16,551 nucleotides of DNA from Planctomycetota bacterium (lineage in GTDB: Bacteria; Planctomycetota; SBBH01; JACQRN01). The position numbers were made by a program, and so were the translations under genes. Within the stretch, counting starts at the first letter, position 1. Each line of letters starts with the position of its first letter. Positions 6,386 through 13,237 of this stretch are shown here, piece after piece. The stretch covers positions 1 to 16,551 of the forward strand of contig JACQRN010000197.1 in assembly GCA_016206515.1 (NCBI GenBank), given 5' to 3'. Below the pieces are notes generated by a model. It was not told the origin of the DNA. It saw nothing but the letters and a program-made list of their open reading frames with translations, and did not search any database.

Positions 6386-7520
6386 CCTCCCGCCGGGGCT
6401 CGTGCCCGGGGATGACGACCTTCTGACGCGGCTCGTGGTCCTCAAGCGCCGCTGGGTGTCCCCTTCCATGTTGGAGGCCGTCGTGGCCGAGCAGGCCCGT
6501 CGCTCCGCCTACTGGCCCTTGAGCCAGATCCTCCAGGAGTGCGGTGCGATCTCCTCCTCTCAACTGGCCGAGATCGCCCACCCGCAGGCGAAGCAGACGA
6601 TGCTGCGCGCGATCACCTCCGAGGAGGACGCCTTCTGGGACGCGCCGGTCGCCCAGTCGGTGGGGGGGGTCGTGCTGGAGGAGGAGATCGGCCGCGGGGG
6701 GCGCGGGATCGTCTTCCGCGGGCGGGAGGGTTCCGGCGCCTGGGTGGCGGTGAAGTTCCTCACCCCGCACCATACCCACGATGCGCGGGAGTTCACGCGG
6801 TTCGACCTCGAAATCGAGGCCCAGCGCCGCATCCGCCACGAAGGGATCATCCCGGTGCGCGACGCCGGGTGGCATGGGACGATCCCCTACTTCGCGATGG
6901 ATCTCGTGCAGGGACGGCCGTTGACGGCGTTCCTCGATGAGGAGCCTTCCTACGACTGGACGGCCGGCGTCGTCGCCCGCTCCGCGCGGGCGCTGCACGC
7001 ATCGCACCGGTGCGGGGTGATCCACCGCGACATGAAGCCGGACAACATCATGATTGCGGACGGCGGGCGGGTCTTCGTGATGGACTTCGGCGTGGCGCAG
7101 GTGGACGGGCGCACGGTGCAGGCCTCCGACGAGGTCGTCGGGACCCCCGCCTACATGAGCCCCGAGCAGGCGCGGGGGAAGCGTCTTCTCACCCCCGCGA
7201 GCGACGTCTATTCGCTCGGCGCGACGCTCTACGAAATGATCACCGGGGTCCAGCCCGCGATCGGGAAGACGAAGGAGGAGACCCTGCGGAGGGTCGTCCG
7301 CAGGCGCCCGAGGGATCCACGACGGATCTGGTCGCAGATCCCCAGGGAACTTGGCGAGATCGTGATGTGGGCGATGGAGCGCTCCGCCGAGAGGCGGTAC
7401 GGGAGCGCCGAGGCGTTCGCGGACGACCTGGAGGCGTTCGCCGCCGGGCGGCCGATCCACGCCTCGCGCCGCCCGAGGCACTGGCTCGCGCGGTGGCGGC
7501 GCGGCGGGAGGTCGTCGTGA
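6363..7520 (+). CDS. Ser/Thr protein kinase (Hanks type) with N-terminal MshEN-like region
   Basis: All key kinase elements are present in order over about 105-375: glycine loop 'EEIGRGGRGIVFRG', ATP-anchoring Lys131 (VAVKFL), HRD motif 'VIHRDMKPDNIMI' with catalytic Asp223, Mg-binding 'MDFGVA' Asp241, 'GTPAYMSPEQARG' and 'SDVYSLGATLYEMITG'. It should therefore be an active cytoplasmic kinase. Residues about 20-75 carry two helical units, 'VSPSMLEAVVAEQ' and 'ISSSQLAEIA', resembling the paired MshEN/GspE N-terminal modules found in front of many planctomycete and myxobacterial kinases. There is no membrane anchor and no PASTA domain; the tail is Arg-rich. The gene overlaps hemA by 23 nt and hemC by 4 nt (GTGA), so it is translated within the heme operon. 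An AGGAGG lies 18 nt upstream of ATG 6363, a long spacing, so a start slightly downstream (GTG 6375 or 6402) is possible. The substrate is unknown. Confidence 0.93.
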   Translation: MGGLVPSDLPPGLVPGDDDLLTRLVVLKRRWVSPSMLEAVVAEQARRSAYWPLSQILQECGAISSSQLAEIAHPQAKQTMLRAITSEEDAFWDAPVAQSVGGVVLEEEIGRGGRGIVFRGREGSGAWVAVKFLTPHHTHDAREFTRFDLEIEAQRRIRHEGIIPVRDAGWHGTIPYFAMDLVQGRPLTAFLDEEPSYDWTAGVVARSARALHASHRCGVIHRDMKPDNIMIADGGRVFVMDFGVAQVDGRTVQASDEVVGTPAYMSPEQARGKRLLTPASDVYSLGATLYEMITGVQPAIGKTKEETLRRVVRRRPRDPRRIWSQIPRELGEIVMWAMERSAERRYGSAEAFADDLEAFAAGRPIHASRRPRHWLARWRRGGRSS

Positions 7521-8380
7521 GCGCGCCCCTCCGTCTCGGGACGCGGGGAAGCCCGTTGGCGCTCGCCCAGGCGCGATGGGTTGCCGCGCGCCTGGGCGGC
7601 GCGTCCGAAATCGTGGTCGTCCGGACGGAGGGGGACCGCGATGCGTCGCGCCCCCTGGCGGAGTTTCCGGAGCCCGGGGCGTTCACCTGTGCGCTCCAGG
7701 ACGCGCTCCGCTCGGGCCAGGTCGATCTTGCGATCCACAGTTTCAAGGATCTTCCCGTGGAGGAGCCCGCTGGGCTCTCGATCCTCGCGGTCCCCGTCCG
7801 GGAGGATCCCAGGGACCTCTGGATTTCGCGCTCCGGTGCCCCCTGGCGCGAGGCGCCGCGCGGCGCGCGCGTCGGGACCGGTTCCCCCCGGCGCGTGTCG
7901 CAGCTGGCCGCCTTGCGCGAGGACCTGGCGGCGGTCCCGATCCGCGGGAACCTCGATACCCGCCTGGCGAAGATGGCGCGCGGGGAGGTCGACGCCCTCG
8001 TCGTCGCGTTCGCCGGGGTGCGGCGGCTCGGCCTGACCCCGGCCGGGGCCGTGCCGTTCCCCCCGGAGGAGATGCTCGGGGCGCCGGGCCAGGGGGCGCT
8101 TGCGATCGAGGGACGCGCGGACGAGGGCGACCGCCTCGGCGACGCGCTACGCGCCCTGCACGACCGGGACGCCTGGCGGTGCGCCTGTGCGGAGCGCGAT
8201 CTGCTGCGCCGGATGGGGGGCGGATGCCACCTCGCCCTCGGGGCCCTGGCGACCCTCGATGGGGAGGCGATCCGGCTTCGCGCCGCCTACGCCGTGGAGG
8301 AGGGCTTGCGGCGTGTCGACGTCCGGGGTGCGACGCCGGAGGATGCCGCGCTCGCGGCCCGGGAGGCGCTGTCGCGATGA
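7517..8380 (+). CDS. hemC: Hydroxymethylbilane synthase (porphobilinogen deaminase)
   Basis: HemC joins four porphobilinogens into hydroxymethylbilane using a covalently bound dipyrromethane cofactor. The 287-residue protein shows the family signatures: 'RLGTRGSPLALAQARW' at the start, 'LAIHSFKDLP' (substrate-binding Lys/Asp region), 'VGTGSPRR', 'PIRGNLDTRL', 'GAPGQGALAIE', and the cofactor loop 'MGGGCHLALGA' with Cys237 as attachment residue. The loop usually reads GGC(Q/S)xPxxA; here it is C-H-L-A-L-G, an unusual but tolerable variant. The segment where many homologues have 'GkGlFtkELe' reads 'EPGAFTCALQDAL'. GTG 7517 has a well-placed GGGAGG (7506-7511, 5-nt spacing) and overlaps the kinase stop. 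The stop overlaps the next ATG (ATGA). Confidence 0.96.
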   Translation: MSAPLRLGTRGSPLALAQARWVAARLGGASEIVVVRTEGDRDASRPLAEFPEPGAFTCALQDALRSGQVDLAIHSFKDLPVEEPAGLSILAVPVREDPRDLWISRSGAPWREAPRGARVGTGSPRRVSQLAALREDLAAVPIRGNLDTRLAKMARGEVDALVVAFAGVRRLGLTPAGAVPFPPEEMLGAPGQGALAIEGRADEGDRLGDALRALHDRDAWRCACAERDLLRRMGGGCHLALGALATLDGEAIRLRAAYAVEEGLRRVDVRGATPEDAALAAREALSR

Positions 8381-9681
8381 ACGGCGCGCGGCCGCTCCTT
8401 CGGACTCTCCCGTCCGGCCTTCGGGTCGTCGGGGTACGGCACCCCGGAGCGCGAACCGTCATGTTCTGCGCGTATATCGGTGTCGGCTCCCGCCACGAGA
8501 AGAGGGAGGAGCAGGGGATCTCCCACTTCCTGGAGCACATGCTCTTCCAGGGGGCGGGCCGGTACCGCGACGCGGCGGCGCTCACCGCCTCCGCCGAATC
8601 GCTCGGGGGGGTGATCAACGCCCTGACGCTCCCGGAGCACACCTGCGTCTACTTGAGCGCGCACCGGCGTTATTGGGGCACGGCGCTCTCGATCCTGGCG
8701 CAGATGGTGGTGTCCCCCTCCCTGCGCGACGCGCAGATCGGGCGCGAGCGGCGCGTCATCCTCCAGGAGATGCGCCAGTCGCTCGACGACCACGGGCGGA
8801 ACTTCAACATCGACGACCTCGCCTACAACCTCCTGTGGCAGGAACCCTCCGCGCGGGAGGCGACGCCGGTCGGGGACGAGCGGCGGATCTCCCGCATCGA
8901 CCGCCCCGCGCTCCGCTCGCACCACCGGCGGCACTACACCGCCGGCCGCGTCGTCCTGGCGGTCTCGGGGGAATTCGAGTGGGGGCTGGTCCTGCGCAGT
9001 GCCGGGCGGCTGTTCTCCGGACTCCCGTCGGGGGAGGGGGAGCGTCCTGCGAAGCCGCCGGTCGTGCCGCAGACCTCCGCGCGCTCCGTCTGGAGGACGG
9101 CGCGCGACTGGCCCACGGTCTCCCTGAAGCTCTGCCACCGTGCCTTCAGCGCCCGCGACCCCCGGTACGCGGCGACCCTCCTGCTGGACGAGTCGCTCGG
9201 CGGGGGGTCCTCGTCGCGGCTGTTCCTGCGGGCGCGCGAGGAGCGCGGCCTGGTGTACGACATCGCCTCCGAGGTGGTCTCGTTCTCGGACGTCGGGTCG
9301 CTCGACATCTCGACCTCCGTCGAGGCGGGAAACCTCGTCGACACCGCGCGCGAAATCCTTTCGGAACTGCGGCGCGTCCGGCGCACCGGCCTGGGTGAGC
9401 GCGAGTTCCGGGAGGTCCGCCAGCGCCTCGTCTGCCAGACGGAGATGATGGAGGACGACCCGTACGCCCTTGCCGACTGGTACGCCCGCCAGGTCCTCTC
9501 CGGCGAGCCCCCCCTCGAGCGCCCCGCCGACCTCGCCCGCCGGATCCGCCGCGTCACCCGCGCCCAGGTCCGCGCGATCGCCCGCGAGGTTCTCTCCCCC
9601 GAGCGCCGCGGCCTGGCGGTCGTCGGCCCGTTCACCCGCACGCAGCGCAAGCGGGTGGAGGGGATGTTGCGGCGGGGGTAG
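8377..9681 (+). CDS. M16 family zinc peptidase (insulinase/processing-peptidase type)
   Basis: The 434-residue protein has the inverted zinc motif HxxEH as 'HFLEH' (H50, E53, H54), with the third ligand E131 in 'ERRVILQEM' at the usual distance. The accompanying 'GGVINALTLPEHTCVYL' signature is also present. A second, catalytically silent half with 'LLLDESLGGGSSSRLFLRAREERGLVYDI' (two quoted pieces of one stretch are LLLDESLGGG and SSSRLFLRAREERGLVY) completes the two-domain fold. No signal peptide is seen, so it is probably cytoplasmic, like many single-chain bacterial M16B peptidases. ATG 8377 overlaps the hemC stop and has GGGAGG 10 nt upstream. It is the last gene of the ccsA-hem block. 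Its TAG stop lies inside a bulged palindrome. Confidence 0.94.
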   Translation: MNGARPLLRTLPSGLRVVGVRHPGARTVMFCAYIGVGSRHEKREEQGISHFLEHMLFQGAGRYRDAAALTASAESLGGVINALTLPEHTCVYLSAHRRYWGTALSILAQMVVSPSLRDAQIGRERRVILQEMRQSLDDHGRNFNIDDLAYNLLWQEPSAREATPVGDERRISRIDRPALRSHHRRHYTAGRVVLAVSGEFEWGLVLRSAGRLFSGLPSGEGERPAKPPVVPQTSARSVWRTARDWPTVSLKLCHRAFSARDPRYAATLLLDESLGGGSSSRLFLRAREERGLVYDIASEVVSFSDVGSLDISTSVEAGNLVDTAREILSELRRVRRTGLGEREFREVRQRLVCQTEMMEDDPYALADWYARQVLSGEPPLERPADLARRIRRVTRAQVRAIAREVLSPERRGLAVVGPFTRTQRKRVEGMLRRG

Positions 9682-9729
9682 CGCGCGCCACGATTGCGGA
9701 GCGCAAGACGCTCCGCAGGCGCGCGCTAC
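9678..9729 (+). repeat. Bulged palindrome overlapping a stop codon (copy 2)
   Basis: The outer arms GTAGCGCGCGCC (9678-9689) and GGCGCGCGCTAC (9718-9729) pair perfectly over 12 bp. Inside, TGCGGAGCG (9695-9703) pairs with CGCTCCGCA (9709-9717) around the loop CAAGA. The only unpaired internal bases are ACGAT at 9690-9694, all on the 5' side. The TAG stop of the M16 peptidase gene (9679-9681) is part of the outer arm. The plan, inner-stem sequence and bulge match the element at 814-855 read along its own gene. It sits between convergent genes and may end transcription from either side; no U-run follows. Confidence 0.8.
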
Positions 9730-9818
9730 GGGCGGGCACGGAGGCCCGCCCCGGGTATCGCCAGAAGGTGGCCGAGGGCCATGGATGGCCCCATAGATGG
9801 ACCGTTGTTCGACTCGCC

Positions 9819-10469
9819 CTACCTCGGCCTCAAAACATAGATCAGCGGGTGCTCCCGGGTCTTCTCCAGGCTCGAGACGGCCTGGATGTCGTAGCGGTAT
9901 TCGGCGATCCGGGCCTTCAGGAAGGTGGGGTCGGCGTCGACGGTGAATCCGACGCACAGGGAGCCACCCGGGCGCAGCCAGGAGCGGCCTTCACGCAGGT
10001 AGCGGTCCAGCGATTCGTAGTTCTCGGAGGTCACGGCCCGGTCCATGTCGTCGACGGGCTTCTCGCCAAAGACGGTGGTATTCCAGAAGACGACATCGAA
10101 ACGCTCGTCGCGGCGCAGGGGCTGGAACAGGTCCCCCTGGCGGAAGTCGACCCGGTCGGTGACACCGTGCCGGTTCGCGTTCAGGCGGGCGCAGAGGATC
10201 GCCTCCGGCAGGAGGTCGGTCCCCACGCCCTGGATGTCACGCTCGATGGCGTAGAGCAGGGGGAGGATACCGTGCCCGGTCCCGATCTCCAGGAGGGTCC
10301 GCCCGTCCTTTAGGGGGAGATGCTGGAAGAAATAGTCCAGCGAGCCGGAGCCGGGAAGGAAGACCCCGGGAAGGACCGTGAAGGTCCGGCCCCTGACGAT
10401 GAGCGGCGTCGGTTCCCGGACTGTCCGCAGGTAATTCAGGTACGCCTTGGTCGACACGGGGATGTCCAC
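9819..10469 (-). CDS. Class I SAM-dependent methyltransferase, HemK/MTS-like
   Basis: The 216-residue protein has SAM-binding motif I 'LLEIGTGHGILPLL' (E61-G67), an acidic motif II in 'GVGTDLLPEAI', 'FRQGDLF' and, at the motif IV position, 'FDVVFWNTTVFG' (N130). 'VLPGVFLPGSG' before motif I resembles the entry to the Rossmann fold in PrmC/HemK and RsmC-type (MTS) enzymes. In glutamine or amine N-methyltransferases motif IV is (N/D)PP(Y/F); here it is NTTV, so activity on such substrates is doubtful, and a small-molecule or other substrate is possible. The GTG start is 25 nt after the FHA gene on the same strand, with no clear Shine-Dalgarno sequence, so the start is moderately certain. The 137-bp gap to the convergent M16 gene holds a bulged palindrome and otherwise nothing recognisable. 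Confidence 0.85.
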   Translation of the reverse strand: MDIPVSTKAYLNYLRTVREPTPLIVRGRTFTVLPGVFLPGSGSLDYFFQHLPLKDGRTLLEIGTGHGILPLLYAIERDIQGVGTDLLPEAILCARLNANRHGVTDRVDFRQGDLFQPLRRDERFDVVFWNTTVFGEKPVDDMDRAVTSENYESLDRYLREGRSWLRPGGSLCVGFTVDADPTFLKARIAEYRYDIQAVSSLEKTREHPLIYVLRPR

Positions 10470-10494
10470 GGGGCCGCTTAGGCGGTTGGGGCGC

Positions 10495-11094
10495 CTACCG
10501 CCTGAACACGATCGCCGCCGAGATGAACCCGGCGACGAATCCGAGGGTCGCGCCGACCGCCAGGAGGGCGCCCGGAGGGGTCGAGGGGGGCGGCGGGGAC
10601 GGGGCGTAGGCGTGCGAATGCGCGGCTTCCTGCGCCCCGCTTCCGTGGCGCGCGGGGGCCGGTTGCACCGGAGAGGTGTGAGCCGGGACGGACGCGGCTG
10701 CCGGAGCGGACGGCGCGGGCACGGCGTGCTCCCGTAGGCGGCGCTGGATCTCCGCGCCGTCGAACTGCATGGTTCCTTCCATCTTGAGGTGGAAATCCTC
10801 CACCTGCTTCGGGAGATGGATCGCGATGACGAACTTTCCGATCTCGATCCGGTCCCCGTCGCGCAGCTTCGTGGGGCCGGTCACCGAGACGCCGTTGACG
10901 TACGTCCCGTTGGCGCTCCCGAGGTCCTCGAGGGTCACCTCACCGGCGTTGCTTCGCAGGCGGCAGTGGTGGCGCGAGACGACCGGATTGTCGATGGCGA
11001 TGTCGGCGGTGGTGTCCCGGCCGACGATGACGTCCGGCTTCTGGAACGAGTAGTTCTCGAGGACCCTATCCTTTACCTTGAGGATCAGTTTCAT
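10495..11094 (-). CDS. FHA-domain protein with C-terminal membrane anchor
   Basis: The N-terminal forkhead-associated domain (about residues 1-92) has the phosphothreonine-binding residues in place: G25-R26, S40-R41-H42 and N62-G63...N67 (NGTYVNG). A Pro/Ala-rich linker (about 125-172) leads to a hydrophobic terminal helix (ALLAVGATLGFVAGFISAA) ending in FRR, which suggests a tail-anchored cytoplasmic sensor of phosphorylated proteins. The partner is unknown; the kinase encoded at 6363-7520 is a natural candidate, by inference only. The length is 199 residues. The frame is open further upstream but only as an antisense shadow of tadA; the FHA fold begins directly at 'MKLILKVKD', so ATG 11094 is chosen despite a weak ribosome binding site. 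This ATG lies within TCATGA, the palindrome that also holds the tadA start. Confidence 0.9.
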   Translation of the reverse strand: MKLILKVKDRVLENYSFQKPDVIVGRDTTADIAIDNPVVSRHHCRLRSNAGEVTLEDLGSANGTYVNGVSVTGPTKLRDGDRIEIGKFVIAIHLPKQVEDFHLKMEGTMQFDGAEIQRRLREHAVPAPSAPAAASVPAHTSPVQPAPARHGSGAQEAAHSHAYAPSPPPPSTPPGALLAVGATLGFVAGFISAAIVFRR

Positions 11095-11605
11095 GAGGAA
11101 GGGACCGCCGCGCGCATTATCCGCCTCTTCCGCGGAAGGGGTCAAGGAGGCCGACGGGCGCTGGATGCGCCGGGCGCTCGCCGAGGCGCGCGCCGCCGGG
11201 GAGGAGGGGGAAGTCCCGATCGGGTGCGTGGTGGTGGATGGCGGGACGCTCGTCGCCCGCGCGCACAACCTGCGCGAGACCCTGCACGATCCGACCGCGC
11301 ACGCGGAGATGCTGGCGCTCACCCAGGCGGCCGAGGCGCGCGGGGACTGGCGTCTCGACGGGTGCACGCTCTACGCGACCCTGGAGCCGTGCGTGATGTG
11401 CGCGGGGGCGATCCTTGCCGCGCGGGTCGGGCGCGTGGTGTACGGCGCGGACGACCCGCAGGTCGGCGCGTGCGGTTCCGTCCTCGACCTCGGACGCGAG
11501 GCGCGCTTCGCGCCCGGGTTCGAGACCGTGGGGGGAGTCGAATCCGGGGAGTGCCGCGACCTGCTGCGGGGGTTTTTCCGGGAGCGGCGCCGCCGCGCGC
11601 CGTAA
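11093..11605 (+). CDS. tadA: tRNA-specific adenosine deaminase TadA
   Basis: TadA deaminates A34 to inosine in tRNA-Arg(ACG), in the cytoplasm, using a zinc-bound water. The cytidine-deaminase fold signatures are clear: 'HAEM' with Zn ligand His70 and catalytic Glu72, and 'TLEPCVMCAGAI' with Zn ligands Cys100 and Cys103. 'GEVPIGCVVV', 'DPTAHAEMLAL' and 'RVVYGADDPQVGACGS' match TadA closely. ATG 11093 (170 residues) is chosen because GAGG lies 9 nt upstream and because it leaves room for the N-terminal helix preceding 'WMRRAL'. An alternative is ATG 11165, with AAGGAGG 14 nt upstream, which would truncate that helix. The TTG at 11078 is less likely. The start overlaps the divergent FHA start by 2 nt. 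After the stop, the same frame continues into a carbamoyltransferase fossil. Confidence 0.95.
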   Translation: MRKGPPRALSASSAEGVKEADGRWMRRALAEARAAGEEGEVPIGCVVVDGGTLVARAHNLRETLHDPTAHAEMLALTQAAEARGDWRLDGCTLYATLEPCVMCAGAILAARVGRVVYGADDPQVGACGSVLDLGREARFAPGFETVGGVESGECRDLLRGFFRERRRRAP

Positions 11606-11620
11606 CCGAAGCGGCCCCCC

Positions 11621-11785
11621 GATGCGCTCCTCGGCCTCAACGGCGTCGCCAACGGGAGGCTCCTGCGCGAGGCGGGGTACCAGGATCTCTACATCCAGCC
11701 GGCGTCCGGCGACTCGGGGCTCGCCATCGGCGCGGCGGTCCACCTCTGGAACGGCGTCCTGGGACACCCCCGTGGGGTCGTGTGA
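11621..11785 (+). pseudogene. Fragment of a NodU/CmcH-type carbamoyltransferase
   Basis: Translated in the frame ending at TGA 11783-11785, this stretch reads 'LNGVANGRLLREAGYQDLYI' followed directly by 'QPASGDSGLAIGAAVHLW' and 'NGVLGHPRG'. That is the conserved 'LN.vaNg.ll...f...f.qPa.gD.G.aiGAA...w...lG.PR' core of NodU/CmcH/TobZ O-carbamoyltransferases. Those enzymes are about 550-600 residues; only about 50 codons remain here. There is no start codon or upstream domain: the bases before it are the end of tadA, and the sequence breaks off directly after the GAA-rich core. It is a decayed remnant, left by a deletion or rearrangement between tadA and the receiver gene. The family call rests on motif recall without a database search. 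Confidence 0.7.
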
Positions 11786-11797
11786 CTCGCGCGAGTC
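11784..11797. repeat. 14-bp perfect palindrome
   Basis: GACTCGCGCGAGTC is a perfect 14-bp palindrome directly at the end of the carbamoyltransferase fragment and about 75 bp upstream of the next gene. It could be an operator for a dimeric regulator of that gene or a rearrangement scar. Nothing else is recognisable in 11798-11870. Confidence 0.4.
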
Positions 11798-11870
11798 GTG
11801 CTGGACTTGGAAGCCGGAACCTGGGATTTTGGGCGGTCGTGACAGGGCTTGGCCCGCGCGCGGTGGGGAG

Positions 11871-12887
11871 ATGAGCGCCGACGAGGTGTCCCCGGGCGCC
11901 CAGGCGCCCGGCCAGGCGCTCGCGGGCTTGGCGTCGCTCCAGCAGGAGTCGGTCTCGAAGGACTGGTCCGCGATGGCCGGCGTCACGGTGGTCGGGGACC
12001 CCCCCTCGGTGGGAGAGGTCCACGCGACGGAACTGTCGCAGGCGGTCGCCTTCCCCGCCGTCGCGGCGAAGGTCGTCTGCGAGGGGGAACTGAAGGGGGA
12101 GTTTCTGGTCATCCTGAAGATCGACGACGCGCTCGCCCTGTGCGGGGCGTCGACCGGCAAGCCCGCGGGGAACGCTCCCCAGGGGAAGATGGATGGCGCC
12201 GCCTCCGCCGCGGTCGGGAAGCTGTTCGAGGCGTTCGGCCGCTCGACGCAGAAGGCGTTCCGCAAGGGGCTGGAGAAGAAGCCGACGGTGCACGTTTCCG
12301 CAGCGAAGGAGATCCCGGATATCGGCGTCCTGGCCTCCGAGGGGATCCCGTTCGAGGGGTGGCTCGTCCGGATGGCGCTTACGCCAGGGAAGATGGCGCC
12401 GGTCACCGTTTTTGAACTGATCCCGCACGACCTTGGCGAGGCGCTCGCCGGTGCGTGCCGCGCGCTCGCCGCGCCTTCCTCCTCTTCCAAGGGGACGGTC
12501 CTCGTCGTCGAGGATTCGTACCTGATCCGCTCCCTCGTGCGGCGCCACCTGACGGCGGAGGGGTACGAGGTGACCGAGGCGGTCAACGGCGTCGAGGCGC
12601 TCCAGAAGATCCGCCGCGAGAAGGTCGTCGCGGTCCTCCTCGATGTGATGATGCCGGAGATGGACGGCCTCGACGTCTGCCGCAAGCTGCGCTCGATGCC
12701 GGAGGGGAAGAACCTCCCGGTCGTGATGTGCACGGCGAAGGGTCAGCGCGAGGATGTCCTGGCCGCGCTCCAGGCGGGCGCCACCGACTACGTCGTCAAG
12801 CCGTTCATGCGTCACGTCCTCGTCAAGAAGCTCACGCTCGCGATCGAACGCGCCGCCTCCGGCGGCGCCGCCTCCGCACCGGAGTAG
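11871..12887 (+). CDS. FliN/CheC-like domain fused to a response-regulator receiver
   Basis: The 338-residue protein has two parts. Residues about 30-195 resemble the CheC/CheX/FliN-FliY class: 'GEFLVILKIDDALALCG', then a charged helix 'LFEAFGRSTQKAFRKGLEKK' preceding a 'PTVHVSAAKEI' strand. Residues about 208-330 are a complete receiver domain: 'VLVVEDSYLIRSLVRRHL', phospho-acceptor Asp258 in 'VLLDVMMPEMDGLDVCRKL', Thr288 and Lys310 in 'DYVVKPF'. It has no DNA-binding output, so it should act through protein contact or by phosphoryl-group handling. No histidine kinase, che or flagellar gene lies in the window. ATG 11871 directly follows GGGGAG, which is too close for an ideal ribosome binding site; the N-terminal 20 residues are Gly/Ala/Pro-rich and poorly conserved, so a slightly later start is possible. 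The receiver call is firm; the N-terminal family call is moderate. Confidence 0.88.
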   Translation: MSADEVSPGAQAPGQALAGLASLQQESVSKDWSAMAGVTVVGDPPSVGEVHATELSQAVAFPAVAAKVVCEGELKGEFLVILKIDDALALCGASTGKPAGNAPQGKMDGAASAAVGKLFEAFGRSTQKAFRKGLEKKPTVHVSAAKEIPDIGVLASEGIPFEGWLVRMALTPGKMAPVTVFELIPHDLGEALAGACRALAAPSSSSKGTVLVVEDSYLIRSLVRRHLTAEGYEVTEAVNGVEALQKIRREKVVAVLLDVMMPEMDGLDVCRKLRSMPEGKNLPVVMCTAKGQREDVLAALQAGATDYVVKPFMRHVLVKKLTLAIERAASGGAASAPE

Positions 12888-12937
12888 GCGCGTCCATACC
12901 CTGCCGTACGCTTCGCGCTTCGCTCTGTACCCGACCG

Positions 12938-13018
12938 TCAGATGACGGCCAGCAGAACCCACGCGAACGCGCCCAGCGAAAGGGCGAGCCCGGCGTCGGC
13001 GATCGTTGCTCTCGTCAT
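12938..13018 (-). CDS. Possible 26-residue membrane peptide
   Basis: An ATG at 13018 opens a 26-codon frame ending in TGA at 12940-12938. The product has a short N-terminus (MTRATIADAG) followed by one continuous hydrophobic helix (LALSLGAFAWVLLAVI). GGGGAC lies directly upstream of the ATG, a weak ribosome binding site. It sits 69 bp downstream of the tRNA-Ser gene on the same strand, in a 200-bp gap without any other recognisable gene. The frame is short enough to be chance, so this is a tentative call. Confidence 0.3.
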   Translation of the reverse strand: MTRATIADAGLALSLGAFAWVLLAVI

Positions 13019-13086
13019 GTCCCCAGGGTAGGGAGGGGGTCGGACAAAAACGGATTGGCGGAGAGGGCCGTGGCTACCGGACAGGC

Positions 13087-13176
13087 TGGCGGAGAGGGGG
13101 GGATTCGAACCCCCGAGGGGCTTGCGCCCCTACCGGTTTTCGAGACCGGCCCGTTCGGCCGCTCTGGCACCTCTCC
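13087..13176 (-). tRNA. tRNA-Ser (anticodon CGA)
   Basis: The minus strand gives a full class II tRNA of 90 nt. The acceptor arm GGAGAGG pairs with CCTCTCC, followed by discriminator G and an encoded CCA. The anticodon stem CCGGT/ACCGG encloses the loop CTCGAAA, anticodon CGA, which reads the UCG codon. A long variable arm (AGGGGC/GCCCCT type) is typical of tRNA-Ser, and the T-loop GTTCGAATC is canonical. UCG is a favoured serine codon in such GC-rich genomes. No other tRNA, and no tRNA-Sec, was seen in the window. Confidence 0.97.
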
Positions 13177-13237
13177 GGGGCGGCTTTCGCCGCAAGCCCG
13201 GTATTGTGTAGAGCGTTCGTAGGAGAATGTCCATCGG

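Noticed and set aside
8287..9957. 556-codon minus-strand frame over the M16 gene
   Set aside because: It is an antisense shadow. The plus strand has the HxxEH zinc motif with the third ligand at the correct distance.
11117..12962. Long minus-strand frames over tadA and the receiver gene
   Set aside because: They are shadows without motifs; both plus-strand genes have complete catalytic or phospho-acceptor signatures.
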